NCBI RefSeq assembly: GCF_005502275.1
Contig: NZ_SWLZ01000028.1
Span: 1 to 58,260 of the forward strand
DNA length: 58,260 bases
Direction: 5' to 3'
From: Robertmurraya siralis
GTDB taxonomy: Bacteria > Bacillota > Bacilli > Bacillales > Cytobacillaceae
Part shown: piece by piece, positions 16,472-25,175 of the stretch
Position numbering within the stretch: position 1 is the stretch's first letter
Layout: every line of letters begins with the position of its first letter
Program-made: the position numbers and the translations under genes
The notes under the pieces: generated by a model
Seen by the model: the letters and a program-made list of their open reading frames with translations, nothing else
Told to the model about the DNA's origin: nothing
The model's database searches: none

Positions 16472-17368
16472 CTACTTTTTCAAATCTATACCCGAAGCTT
16501 TTTTATCAAGCATCGTTTTAATCACTTCCGCTATATGAGCTCCTGCCTCCACAGGCGGGGTTCCACCTCTGTGAATATTTGAGATTACAGTTCTTCTCGC
16601 CTCCGGCATATCTACTGTCGGTTTATATGCGATGTAAGCACTCATCGATTCTGCAGTTACAAGTCCTGGTCGTTCCCCAACAAGTAAACAAACAACATCT
16701 GCATTTGTTTCCTCGCCAATCACATCCATTGCCGGCACCCGGCAATGTTTCACAAATAAAATAGCGTCAATCTCAATACCGTAAATTTTTAAACCTTGCT
16801 TAATCGCTGGAACAACATCTTCCATATTGGCTTCAATCGCCGCTGAGCTTAGTCCATCTCCAATCACAAGCTGAACTTTCGGTTTGCCACAGGCTTTTTT
16901 CATTTTCTCGACCATTTCTTTAGAGAACTCTCTTCCTAAATCTGGTCGTGTTAAATATTCATCTTTGTTTTTACAAAGAGTTTCAATTTGCACAAGTCCG
17001 TTCTTCTCAACAAAATCTGTTGGGACGTATGAAAAGACAGCGTCTTGTGCAGCAGCATGATCCGCTCTAAAGCGCAATGATGTAATGGTTTTGTAGCGAG
17101 GTCCCGAGCGCCACACTCCCAATCTTGCAGGAGTCATTTCTTTCATTTTTAAATAGCCCTCACGATTCATCGGCTCTGGTACTAGCAACTGTTTCTTCAA
17201 GTCAAATTCAGTAATGTCATCAATGCATCCAGTGTCGCATTCGTTCCCACCTTGTTCGTCTTTTAATGCAACAGCCGCATTCGCTGGTTTCTTTTCTTCT
17301 TCACTTCCGCCAACCATATCCCTTAAAATATTTTCAATATAGGCTTTAATTTCGTTTTCATTTACCAT
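16472..17368 (-). CDS. eutC: Ethanolamine ammonia-lyase small subunit EutC
   Basis: Small subunit of the adenosylcobalamin-dependent lyase that splits ethanolamine into acetaldehyde and ammonia. The 298 residues include the conserved [23 protein letters not shown] block, [17 protein letters not shown] and [23 protein letters not shown]. The first 20 residues ([18 protein letters not shown]) are an amphipathic helix of the type that sends EutC into the shell. AAGGAGG precedes the ATG; 16 bases separate it from eutB. Confidence 0.96.
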   Translation of the reverse strand: MVNENEIKAYIENILRDMVGGSEEEKKPANAAVALKDEQGGNECDTGCIDDITEFDLKKQLLVPEPMNREGYLKMKEMTPARLGVWRSGPRYKTITSLRFRADHAAAQDAVFSYVPTDFVEKNGLVQIETLCKNKDEYLTRPDLGREFSKEMVEKMKKACGKPKVQLVIGDGLSSAAIEANMEDVVPAIKQGLKIYGIEIDAILFVKHCRVPAMDVIGEETNADVVCLLVGERPGLVTAESMSAYIAYKPTVDMPEARRTVISNIHRGGTPPVEAGAHIAEVIKTMLDKKASGIDLKK

Positions 17369-17384
17369 GATTTTTTCCTCCTTC

Positions 17385-18752
17385 CTATACTAAGAATGCT
17401 GATGCGTCTCCTGCTTTATAAGTTAGTTTTCCGTTCTGATCAATGAAGCCCATGTTCATCATCCACTGCTCAAATTCCTTTATCGGCTTTAGTCCTAGCA
17501 ACTCTCTTAATGCTGCCGTATCATGGTAGCCTGTACATTGATAGTTCAGCATGACGTCATCTCCATGCGGGATTCCCATGAAATAGTTATTGCCGGCAGC
17601 AGATAAAAGCACCGCTAAGTTTTCAATATCATTTTGATCGGCTTTCATATGATTTGTATAACATGCATCACAGCCCATAGGAATTCCTGTTAATTTCCCC
17701 ATAAAGTGATCCTCTAGACCTGCACGAACAACCTGCTTTGAATCGTATAAAAATTCTGGTCCAATAAATCCTACAACGGTATTAACAAGGAATGGATCGA
17801 ATTTTTTAGCAAGTCCGTAGCAGCGAGCTTCCATTGTTAATTGGTCTACTCCGAGGTGTGCATTTGCCGAAAGCTCAGAACCTTGTCCGGTTTCAAAATA
17901 CATAACATTCGGTCCATATGCCGTTCCTTCCTTTAAAGCTAATTGACGTGCTTCCTCCAATAATTCTGCGTTTATGCCAAATGCTGTATTCCCTTTTTCA
18001 GAACCAGCAATGGATTGGAAAATTAAATCAGTAGGAGCTCCTTTTCGTACAGCTTCCATTTGTGTCGTAACATGAGCGAGGACGCAAATTTGCGTTGGAA
18101 TCTCCCATTTAAACTTAAACTCATCGAATCTCTTCAAAACTCTTGATACGCTTTCGACTGAATCATCTACTGGATTCAGGCCTATAACCGCATCCCCAAC
18201 TCCGTACGTTAGCCCTTCCATAATAGAGGCGATAATCCCATCTGGATCATCTGTCGGATGGTTTGGCTGCAAACGGGCTGACAATGTTCCATCAAGCCCT
18301 ATCGTAGTGTTAGCTGTGGCAGTAACTCTAATTTTTTTAGCGCCGTAAATTAAATCCAAATTAGACATCAATTTGGTCACTGCTGCCACCATCTCCGATG
18401 TTAGTCCTCTAGAAACACGTTTTATCATGGACTCTGTTGTGTTTTCATCTAAAATCCATTCACGGAGATCCTGAACCGTCCAGTTTTTAATTTCGCTATA
18501 AATTTTTTCATTAACCGAGTCCTGTATAATTCTCGTTACTTCATCCTGTTCATAGGGTACCGCTGGATTATTACGTAAATCAGCTAATGTTAAGTTTGAA
18601 ACGACTACTTTAGCAGCGACTCTTTCCTCCGCTGACTCAGCGGCAATCTGAGCCAGCTTATCACCTGACTTTTCCTCATTTGCTTTCGCCATTACTTCAT
18701 TAATTGTTTTAAACTGATAAGTTCTATTGAAAAGCTTCGTTTTTAAAATCAC
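17385..18752 (-). CDS. eutB: Ethanolamine ammonia-lyase large subunit EutB
   Basis: Catalytic TIM-barrel subunit, 455 residues, full length. It starts [30 protein letters not shown] and contains [73 protein letters not shown] and the [14 protein letters not shown] block characteristic of EutB. GTG start behind GGAGG. Lies just downstream of eutA, its reactivase. Confidence 0.97.
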   Translation of the reverse strand: MILKTKLFNRTYQFKTINEVMAKANEEKSGDKLAQIAAESAEERVAAKVVVSNLTLADLRNNPAVPYEQDEVTRIIQDSVNEKIYSEIKNWTVQDLREWILDENTTESMIKRVSRGLTSEMVAAVTKLMSNLDLIYGAKKIRVTATANTTIGLDGTLSARLQPNHPTDDPDGIIASIMEGLTYGVGDAVIGLNPVDDSVESVSRVLKRFDEFKFKWEIPTQICVLAHVTTQMEAVRKGAPTDLIFQSIAGSEKGNTAFGINAELLEEARQLALKEGTAYGPNVMYFETGQGSELSANAHLGVDQLTMEARCYGLAKKFDPFLVNTVVGFIGPEFLYDSKQVVRAGLEDHFMGKLTGIPMGCDACYTNHMKADQNDIENLAVLLSAAGNNYFMGIPHGDDVMLNYQCTGYHDTAALRELLGLKPIKEFEQWMMNMGFIDQNGKLTYKAGDASAFLV

Positions 18753-18776
18753 AGAAATCCTCCTCTCAAATCCTGT

Positions 18777-20207
18777 TTAATGAAATACTAATGTTTTAAT
18801 CACGACCGGCAGCACTTTTCCGTCTGCTATTGGTTTCCCAATATCGATGTAGTCTCCGTTCTCTACCTTTATTCCGTCTAGACATATCACCTTTTCTTCA
18901 TTACCTGTTTGGGAAAAGAGTGTTTGCCCTAGAACTTTCCCAATATCTTCTTCCGTAATGATAATAATCGGGGATTCTTTCGACATTAACTCTGCCAAGC
19001 CTAAAGCTAAGCCAGTCCCCAATTTTTCAATTTCTTTAAAAGTAGGGCTATGTTTGCCTCGCAAAGCAATAGCAACATGTTCTAGCCTTCCATCAACCTT
19101 AAACCATTCCAATTTCTCTTTTATTCTTTCACCGAACTCTTCTGGAGCCAGTCTCTCTTCATCGCTTGCCAATTTCAAAACAGGAATATTTTTGATTGGA
19201 AAAAAATCTCCCGTATACGTAATCGTGCTTCCACTGATCTCGGTTGTATGCGAGCCTGCTCCAACAACTGTTGCTCTAATCGTTTCATCCGGTCTGACTA
19301 ATGTGAAATTTTCTAAAATACTCGATTGACGAATAGCTGTACCAAACAAAATCCCTATATCTCCATACAGAAACGGGTCTCCTTCATAATCGTTATAAAT
19401 AGAGTCCGCAACACCTCCAGTAAAGGATATGCAATTTGCGTTTTGATTTCTTTTTAATCCTTTATGGGTAAGACATCTTTCGTAAAAAGGAGAATGAACC
19501 TCCATCCCTACACTTACCTTGACTAATTGAACCATTTCCTTAATTAAGGGAGCTAATTTATCCTCGGTTGCAGTATCTCCTAATCGGATAGACAGTTTTT
19601 TCATCTCAATAAGCTCTTGAATTTTTGGAGAGATGTATGTAATTTCTTTTGTCTGTCGATCAACTTTCACTAGTCTCCCTCCAAGGTCTAAACACCCTGT
19701 ATCTACTACTTCTCCGTTATGGATGAAAGCTAGATTACTGGTCCCACCTCCAATATCAATGTTAATCACCGAAGTTGAGTGTTCTTGCGAATAGTTATGA
19801 ACTCCCGCCCCCTTTGCTGCGATAATGCTTTCTAGATCAGGTCCGGCCGTAGCCACAACAAAATCGCCGGCAAAGCCACTTAATGCTCGTAACACCTCAT
19901 TGGCATTCTCTCTTCTGGCAGTTTCCCCAGTAATAATCACTGCCCCTGTTTGAATTTCCTCCTTTTGTATTCCTGCAGCCACATATTGCTGTTCTACAAA
20001 ACTCTCTATCTTTTCCATGTCAATTCTGTTATCTTCTAAAATCGGAGTGAAAATAATCGCACTTTTGTAAATGACCCGCTTATCAACAATCACGATCCTT
20101 GGTACAGTAAAATTGGATGCCATGTTTTCAATTGTGAGCATCGATAAGACTAATTGTGTAGTAGATGTGCCAATATCGATCCCCACACTTAACATGTTCT
20201 CACTCAA
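18777..20207 (-). CDS. eutA: Ethanolamine ammonia-lyase reactivating factor EutA
   Basis: ATP-dependent chaperone that exchanges damaged cobalamin in EutBC. An actin/Hsp70-like ATPase: SVGIDIGTSTTQLVLS near the start, then INIDIGGGTSNLAFI and VVGAGSHTTEISGSTITY. I chose TTG at 20207, 8 bases behind GGGAGGTGA; an earlier TTG at 20231 lies upstream of that ribosome site and would include it. About 476 residues. It is preceded by an EutV antitermination leader (20395-20487), so eutA and the downstream genes answer to EutVW independently of the eutS leader. Confidence 0.95.
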   Translation of the reverse strand: MSENMLSVGIDIGTSTTQLVLSMLTIENMASNFTVPRIVIVDKRVIYKSAIIFTPILEDNRIDMEKIESFVEQQYVAAGIQKEEIQTGAVIITGETARRENANEVLRALSGFAGDFVVATAGPDLESIIAAKGAGVHNYSQEHSTSVINIDIGGGTSNLAFIHNGEVVDTGCLDLGGRLVKVDRQTKEITYISPKIQELIEMKKLSIRLGDTATEDKLAPLIKEMVQLVKVSVGMEVHSPFYERCLTHKGLKRNQNANCISFTGGVADSIYNDYEGDPFLYGDIGILFGTAIRQSSILENFTLVRPDETIRATVVGAGSHTTEISGSTITYTGDFFPIKNIPVLKLASDEERLAPEEFGERIKEKLEWFKVDGRLEHVAIALRGKHSPTFKEIEKLGTGLALGLAELMSKESPIIIITEEDIGKVLGQTLFSQTGNEEKVICLDGIKVENGDYIDIGKPIADGKVLPVVIKTLVFH

Positions 20208-20394
20208 TTTGCTCACCTCCCTTAATTCCAACTAAGAGCAACATTTTTTCAATTACATTTTTGCGCATCCCACACGGCTTGGCTGATAAGGAGACCGTCG
20301 TGCTGGCGCGCGAGACTAGAGGACCTTTTCAGCAAAGGAAAATTCCACATAAAATGAGGCAAAGGTTGTTTAATCAACAATATGGTTTATATAG

Positions 20395-20487
20395 AAAAAA
20401 GGCTTAAAGTTATAGCTGTTTCCAAATCGGAAATAGAACTTATAACCTTAAGCCTCTTTGCTTTCGGACTTCTGCCGCAACACTGCG
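20395..20487 (-). promoter_or_regulatory. EutV antitermination leader of eutA (two hairpins plus terminator)
   Basis: Reading the minus strand: hairpin P1 is CGC-AGTGTT-GCG (20487-20476), hairpin P2 is AAGC-AAAGAG-GCTT (20463-20450). Both loops have six bases with A at 1 and G at 4, the published ANTAR-target rule. The 3' arm of P2 is also the 5' arm of a 14-bp terminator (GGCTTAAGGTTATA with TATAACTTTAAGCC, one wobble) ending in six T at 20400-20395. The spacer between hairpins is 12 bases. A possible extended -10 (TGTATAAT, 20528-20521) overlaps the eutW stop. The following 20232-20394 has no other element I can name. Confidence 0.88.
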
Positions 20488-20521
20488 TCATATATCAACA
20501 TATTAACTTTTGAAATGTTAA

Positions 20522-21907
20522 TTATACAGTAAACCTAAAGAAGACATCAGTACCCTTTTCTCTTTTTGTAATCCCTAATTTGCCCCGCAGCTTATCTCGT
20601 ACGTAACTTTGAACAATTGAAAAACCAAGGCTTTTTTCTATTTCTTCTGTATATATAAAGCCTACACCATTATCTTGAACATTGATCGTTACAATCTCAT
20701 TTTGTTTGTTAACATCTACAATAATTTCGCCTTTCTCCAATCCTTTAAAGGCATGATCATAACAATTTTGTACTAATTCGTTAACAATTAACGCAATGAC
20801 AGTTGCTTTATCACTCTCGATTAAAAATTCCTCGTTAAATGTGAAAAACAGTTGAATTTCGTCACTTTCCGTATAGCTAGCTTGCAAATTTTTCAAGACG
20901 AAATCGATGACCTCTATTAAGTTGATCTCATCGCTCAATTGTTTTGACAATAATTCGTGTGTTGCCGCAATTGATAGGATTCGATTAAGACTGTCTTTTA
21001 AAATTTTTTTTGCCTCTTCACTTTCACTTCTCCTCGACTGTAGCCGAAGCATGGAGGCAATTGTTTGTAAATTATTCTTTATTCGATGATGAATTTCCCG
21101 AATAGCTACTGTCTTCATTGAAATTTCTGCATCTTTATCCTTTAACTGAGTAATGTCTTGCAAAATAATCGCTAATTTCCTTTCACCATTAGGTACCATC
21201 ACTTTTTTCATTAAAAAATAAAAGTTTCCGATTTTTATCTCATGCTGAGTGTTATCCGCTTGTAAAAACTGTTCAAAGGTCATATCAATGAGCCTTAGCT
21301 CGTTAAAATGTTTTCCTTCATTTTCTTCTGTAAATCCTAGGCTGTGAAAAAGGATATCTGCTTTCACATTTTTTGTCAGAAGTTTTCCTGTATGATCAAA
21401 AATTAGAATGGCATCATCCAAGTAATCATTTAAATTTTTTATTAAAATTAATGTTGACGACATATCATAATTGGCTTTATGGTTCATGCTGAAATGCATA
21501 ATATTATAACTTATGTCTCTTTCCATAATTAATGTGCCAATGACCTTTTCACGGTTAAAGATCGGGTAAATGTTTTGTGTTATGTAACGTCCTTCTTGAG
21601 TTTTTGCTTTAATATTCTTCGACACTTTTCCCGTTTGCAACGTTTGCCACACTCCAGGCTCATTGCCAATTTCAGCCCTTTGCCCGGTAGGAGAATGTTT
21701 ATAGATAGATTTTATTCTTGGCTTAACATGATAGACAACGATTGCACCGTCTTTTTGCCGTGAGGGAATGTCGATAAAAATATCGCAGTCTAAAGAATCA
21801 CCAACTACATCAATAGAATCGGCAACCTCTATTATTTTATTAATATCCTCTTTCGTTAGGCTGCTATATTTTTGACATAAAAAAGGGATGTTTGTTTTTC
21901 TATTCAT
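20522..21907 (-). CDS. eutW: Ethanolamine sensor histidine kinase EutW
   Basis: Soluble 461-residue kinase without membrane segments, so it senses cytoplasmic ethanolamine. The N-terminal half is a sensory region followed by a PAS-like stretch (about 150-250). The phosphoacceptor helix is of the HisKA_2 type (IREIHHRIKNNLQTIASMLRLQSRR), then an HATPase with NELVQNCYDHAF and VQDNGVGF. It overlaps the end of eutV by eight bases. It phosphorylates EutV in the characterised Enterococcus system. Confidence 0.94.
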   Translation of the reverse strand: MNRKTNIPFLCQKYSSLTKEDINKIIEVADSIDVVGDSLDCDIFIDIPSRQKDGAIVVYHVKPRIKSIYKHSPTGQRAEIGNEPGVWQTLQTGKVSKNIKAKTQEGRYITQNIYPIFNREKVIGTLIMERDISYNIMHFSMNHKANYDMSSTLILIKNLNDYLDDAILIFDHTGKLLTKNVKADILFHSLGFTEENEGKHFNELRLIDMTFEQFLQADNTQHEIKIGNFYFLMKKVMVPNGERKLAIILQDITQLKDKDAEISMKTVAIREIHHRIKNNLQTIASMLRLQSRRSESEEAKKILKDSLNRILSIAATHELLSKQLSDEINLIEVIDFVLKNLQASYTESDEIQLFFTFNEEFLIESDKATVIALIVNELVQNCYDHAFKGLEKGEIIVDVNKQNEIVTINVQDNGVGFIYTEEIEKSLGFSIVQSYVRDKLRGKLGITKREKGTDVFFRFTV

Positions 21908-22472
21908 ACATAATCACAATTGTTCGAGCAATTTCTCCCATTGAACAACGGCGATTCATACTCAATTGCCTCAGCATATGATAAGCTTCATCTTCCGATA
22001 TTTTCTTATCCTTCATTAGCAAGCCTTTCGCCATATCAACAACTTTTCGATCTTCAAGCTTTTTTGATATTTTCTCATAATCATTGCCTAGTTTATTGAT
22101 TTCTTGACCTCTGGCAATCGCCACCTCAACCGTTGGAATAAACGATTTTTCGTCCAATGGCTTTACTAAATACCCCAGTGCTCCAACATCTTTGGCTTGC
22201 TGAATATAGTCAAGATCATTAAAGGCACTAAGCAGTAAAATACCGCCTGCAAGCTTATCATGTTTAATAATTTTACTAGCTTTTAGCCCGTCTAATACAG
22301 GCATTTTTATATCGATGATAACTAAATCAGGTACATAATTTCTACATACGTCAATTGCTTCAAAGCCATCTGAAGCCTCGCCTACAACATCGAAGCCTGC
22401 TTCACATAACAAATCACGAATGTCCATTCTTGTAATAGGTTCATCATCGACTATTACAATTTGACTTTTCAT
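21900..22472 (-). CDS. eutV: ANTAR response regulator EutV, RNA-binding antiterminator
   Basis: 190 residues. Receiver domain with DDE at 9-11 and phosphoacceptor D54 (LVIIDIKMPVLDG), then a coiled region and a C-terminal ANTAR domain (about 130-188: DRKVVDMAKGLLMKDKKISEDEAYHMLRQLSMN). Phosphorylated EutV dimerises and binds paired hairpins in leader RNA, preventing terminator formation. Four such targets occur in this window (eutA, eutS, eutG and chemoreceptor leaders). AAGGAGAAGCGAT precedes the ATG. Confidence 0.96.
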   Translation of the reverse strand: MKSQIVIVDDEPITRMDIRDLLCEAGFDVVGEASDGFEAIDVCRNYVPDLVIIDIKMPVLDGLKASKIIKHDKLAGGILLLSAFNDLDYIQQAKDVGALGYLVKPLDEKSFIPTVEVAIARGQEINKLGNDYEKISKKLEDRKVVDMAKGLLMKDKKISEDEAYHMLRQLSMNRRCSMGEIARTIVIMYE

Positions 22473-22498
22473 ATCGCTTCTCCTTAATCAAAAATTAT

Positions 22499-22939
22499 TT
22501 AAATGGTTCCTTGCAAATAATCTTTTAATTCTTTCATTCCTTCTTCTAAAGATATGGAAATAGGGAATATCCGATCTGCCCCTGCCAATTTTAAATACTT
22601 TTCAGAAAGGAGAATATCCTCTTTACTTTTTGCTAAATCAATTTTTGTAATGATTCCTATTACAGGCTTCGGAAAAACGGAGCCAAACGATGGAGGAAAA
22701 TAGTTATACTCTTCCGTACAATCGTGCACAAGCCCAATAAAATCAGCGTCAGCCGCAGAGACAATTAACGCTTTATAATAAAAGCGATTCTCAATGTATT
22801 CTCCTGGGGTATCAATCGCATACTCAAAAGGAACGATAGCCTGTGTCTTTTTGTATTCAATGTTTTCACCATGTAGCTTCTGACATAGTGTTGTTTTCCC
22901 ACTGCCTGTTTTGCCTATGAAAATAATCTTTTTCATCAT
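22499..22939 (-). CDS. eutP: EutP, P-loop protein of the eut operon
   Basis: 146 residues. A small GTPase-like protein with Walker A GKTGSGKTTLC (9-19), a switch region AIDTPGEY and the guanine-type ITKIDLAKSKED motif. EutP of Salmonella has been reported to act as an acetate kinase; whether this one does is unknown. It lies immediately after eutS in the same transcript. A second ATG three bases downstream is an equally possible start. Confidence 0.92.
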   Translation of the reverse strand: MMKKIIFIGKTGSGKTTLCQKLHGENIEYKKTQAIVPFEYAIDTPGEYIENRFYYKALIVSAADADFIGLVHDCTEEYNYFPPSFGSVFPKPVIGIITKIDLAKSKEDILLSEKYLKLAGADRIFPISISLEEGMKELKDYLQGTI

Positions 22940-22945
22940 AAAGCA

Positions 22946-23296
22946 TTAAGTCCTTGTGATGGTTGGGATTGAGAATTTTAAGATCTCGGCTAGTCCACTT
23001 ATGACCTCTTTTAATGCATGTTCAATTGAAGATACATCTCCCGTAATGACAACGGAGCCGCTGAAGCGATCGACAAATCCAATCTCAACGCTACCTGATT
23101 TTGTCGCAATATCAGCAGCGATAATAGAGGCTTCACTAGGTGTGATCGTTAATATTCCAATCGCATTCATACTTTGATTATTAAGGCCTAACTTTTTTTT
23201 CAAATCTGGAGTAGGATTTGCAATAATATGGGCTAAAGTGACTTGTTTCCCAGGAACATATTCCTGTATAACCCTTGCCCTTTCTTCCATGTTCAT
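22946..23296 (-). CDS. eutS: Microcompartment shell protein EutS
   Basis: Hexameric circularly permuted BMC shell protein of 116 residues. It has the family start [24 protein letters not shown] and the [38 protein letters not shown] block. ATG at 23296 or 23290; the ribosome site is weak. First gene of the eutS-P-V-W transcript, behind its own promoter and EutV leader. Confidence 0.95.
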   Translation of the reverse strand: MNMEERARVIQEYVPGKQVTLAHIIANPTPDLKKKLGLNNQSMNAIGILTITPSEASIIAADIATKSGSVEIGFVDRFSGSVVITGDVSSIEHALKEVISGLAEILKFSIPTITRT

Positions 23297-23356
23297 CCAT
23301 CCGTTCTTCTATTTGATTTTGTCCAATAAATTAAGTATCCTCGATTCATTGGATTG

Positions 23357-23440
23357 AAAAAAGGAGCCTTTGAAAAAGTTAAACATAACTTTTTTCAAAA
23401 GCCCCTTTGCCCTCGAAGTTTAATCAGCACTACCTTGTGC
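23357..23440 (-). promoter_or_regulatory. EutV antitermination leader of eutS
   Basis: On the minus strand: P1 is GCAC-AAGGTA-GTGC (23440-23427), P2 is AGGGC-AAAGGG-GCTTT (23413-23398, two G-U pairs); both six-base loops have A1 and G4. The spacer is 13 bases. P2 shares GGGGCTTTTGAAAA with the 5' arm of a strong terminator (23405-23357) that ends in six T. Confidence 0.88.
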
Positions 23441-23451
23441 CTTCTCTAATT

Positions 23452-23479
23452 ATTTTATCAAAGCTGGAAACGTTGTCAA
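23452..23479 (-). promoter_or_regulatory. Sigma-A promoter of the eutS transcript
   Basis: TTGACA (23479-23474), 16 bases, then TAAAAT (23457-23452) with an upstream TG giving an extended -10. Directly upstream of the EutV leader of eutS. Confidence 0.85.
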
Positions 23480-23506
23480 TCAAATTTTTGTGAATTATTA
23501 ATGAAT

Positions 23507-24646
23507 TTATTTGATTGATTCAATAATCTTTTCTAAATCTTCTATGGCTGGAATCTTACAATTCGTTTTCGTACAAGCATCGATTAATGCGGCTTCACTA
23601 ATCACCCTTTTCTCTTTAACAACTTGATCGTAAGTTACACCACATTGCCGAAGTGATGTAGGCATATCGAGCTCTTTTTGTAAAAGGCGTATATGTTGAT
23701 TTAAATTTTTGACGCCGATTCTACAATTCGTAGAAGAAAGACCCAGTATCTTTGCTAGTTTTGCATATTTTTTCGCAGCATTACTATAATGACGATTTGA
23801 AAAATCCTGGATATCAGCATTAAATTCAATCACAGTTGTTAAAAGAAGCGAATTCATTCTACCATGTGGAATATGAAAATGGGCTCCACTAGCATGGGCA
23901 ATACTATGATTAATACCAAGCCCTGCAATATTAAAGGCGATCCCCGCCAAACAAGAAGCGTGATGCACTTTTTCCCTTGCTTCAAGATCTTCACCATTTT
24001 TATATGCCCTTGGTAAATACTCAAAGATTAATTGAATCGCTTTTTCCGCAAAGGCATCTGAAAAATCAGTAGCATTGATGGAGACATAAGCCTCGATACC
24101 ATGGGTTAAAACATCCATCCCTGTATCTGCTGTTATAGCAGGAGGAACTGATTTCACTAAATTAGGAGCAAGTATTGCCTCTTGCGGTAATAATGAATCA
24201 GAAACAATAGGATATTTCAACTGTTTCTCTTGGTCAGTAATGACAGAAAATGATGTTACTTCTGTCCCTGTACCGCTTGTTGTCGGAATCGCAATTAGCT
24301 TTGGCTCTGTTTTTAGAATCGATAGTTTTATCGCGAAATCCTTGATGGCCTTTGCAGCATCAATTGTGGAACCGCCTCCGAAGGCGATAATAACACCAGG
24401 GTTTAATTCCTCGATTACCTTCACTCCGGAAACTACGGTCTCGATTGGTGGATCGGGTACGATCTCGCTAAAAACCTCAAAATCATTGTTCCTACCTTTC
24501 ATACGAGCTAACACTTCATCCAACATCCCAGACTTTTCGATAAAAGGATCTGTGATTAAAAAAATATTTTCATTTGTTAGTTGCTCTAGGCGATCGAGAG
24601 CATCGTCTCCCATAAATATTTTCGTTGGTAAATAAAATTCCTTCAC
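23507..24646 (-). CDS. eutG: Iron-containing alcohol dehydrogenase EutG
   Basis: Reduces acetaldehyde to ethanol, regenerating NAD for EutE. 379 residues, type III Fe-ADH: FGGGSTIDAAKAIKDFA, IPTTSGTGTEVTSFSVI, and metal-binding His residues in GINHSIAHASGAHFHIPHGRMNS. GTG start behind AGAAAGGAGA. No obvious encapsulation helix. It is transcribed from its own promoter and EutV leader (24983-25098) and ends upstream of the eutS promoter, as a separate transcript, which is also how eutG is arranged in Enterococcus. Confidence 0.9.
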   Translation of the reverse strand: MKEFYLPTKIFMGDDALDRLEQLTNENIFLITDPFIEKSGMLDEVLARMKGRNNDFEVFSEIVPDPPIETVVSGVKVIEELNPGVIIAFGGGSTIDAAKAIKDFAIKLSILKTEPKLIAIPTTSGTGTEVTSFSVITDQEKQLKYPIVSDSLLPQEAILAPNLVKSVPPAITADTGMDVLTHGIEAYVSINATDFSDAFAEKAIQLIFEYLPRAYKNGEDLEAREKVHHASCLAGIAFNIAGLGINHSIAHASGAHFHIPHGRMNSLLLTTVIEFNADIQDFSNRHYSNAAKKYAKLAKILGLSSTNCRIGVKNLNQHIRLLQKELDMPTSLRQCGVTYDQVVKEKRVISEAALIDACTKTNCKIPAIEDLEKIIESIK

Positions 24647-24759
24647 TTCTGTCTCTCCTTTCTAATCATCAAATGAAAAACACGCAGGGCATCTTCAAAA
24701 CGATTCAAGTACAAATGATACCTGCTAGGGCTGAGATTTTTCGCAAATTCCTTCGTCAT
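24643..24759 (-). CDS. Possible 38-residue leader ORF overlapping eutG
   Basis: ATG at 24759, TGA overlapping the eutG GTG (GTGA). The product starts MTKEFAKNLSPSRYHLYLNR and ends MIRKERQK; basic, no recognisable domain. The overlap would allow coupling, but no good ribosome site precedes it, and eutG has its own AAAGGAGA. It could be a chance frame in the leader or a gene remnant; an adjacent open frame upstream in the same leader is equally unexplained. Confidence 0.25.
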   Translation of the reverse strand: MTKEFAKNLSPSRYHLYLNRFEDALRVFHLMIRKERQK

Positions 24760-24982
24760 TCTTCAATAAATAAGACCCTTTCTTGACTTATCCCAAAAGT
24801 TTGCTCGGGTCCTCCCTGCTTGTGCTTGAGGTAAATACAATAATGGGAAGTAAACCTTCTTTTCTAAACTTGTTAAACGATATTGTAAGTAGAGCGATTT
24901 TGGGCTCATGTTCTGAGAACCAAAGCTTCACACGACTTTCATTATGAGTAAAGAGCAACACCAACATATAACAAAGCCAAAC

Positions 24983-25061
24983 AAAAAAAGAGAAGCCTTA
25001 CAGAAAGATGAACTCATCTTATCTATAAAGCTTCTCTGCTTTTTTCTACACGTCATTGTGT
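24983..25061 (-). promoter_or_regulatory. EutV antitermination leader of eutG
   Basis: On the minus strand: P1 is ACAC-AATGAC-GTGT (25061-25048), P2 is AAAGC-AGAGAA-GCTTT (25042-25027), both with A1/G4 loops; the spacer is 5 bases. P2 overlaps the 5' arm of the terminator AGAGAAGCTTTATAG, whose 3' arm (GGCTTCTCT) is followed by seven T (24989-24983). About 340 bases separate it from eutG. It is strikingly like the leader at 27502-27574. Confidence 0.88.
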
Positions 25062-25069
25062 TCAGTTCA

Positions 25070-25098
25070 AGATTACTACTAAGATTTATTTTTGTCAA
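25070..25098 (-). promoter_or_regulatory. Sigma-A promoter of the eutG transcript
   Basis: TTGACA (25098-25093), 17 bases, TAATCT (25075-25070). It places the transcription start just ahead of hairpin P1 of the eutG leader. Confidence 0.75.
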
Positions 25099-25175
25099 AG
25101 CTTATCACAAATTCGTAACGATTCCATCTGCATGTATGTTATCATTGTTGTTTTAAGAAGCTTGTCGCTTTAACA

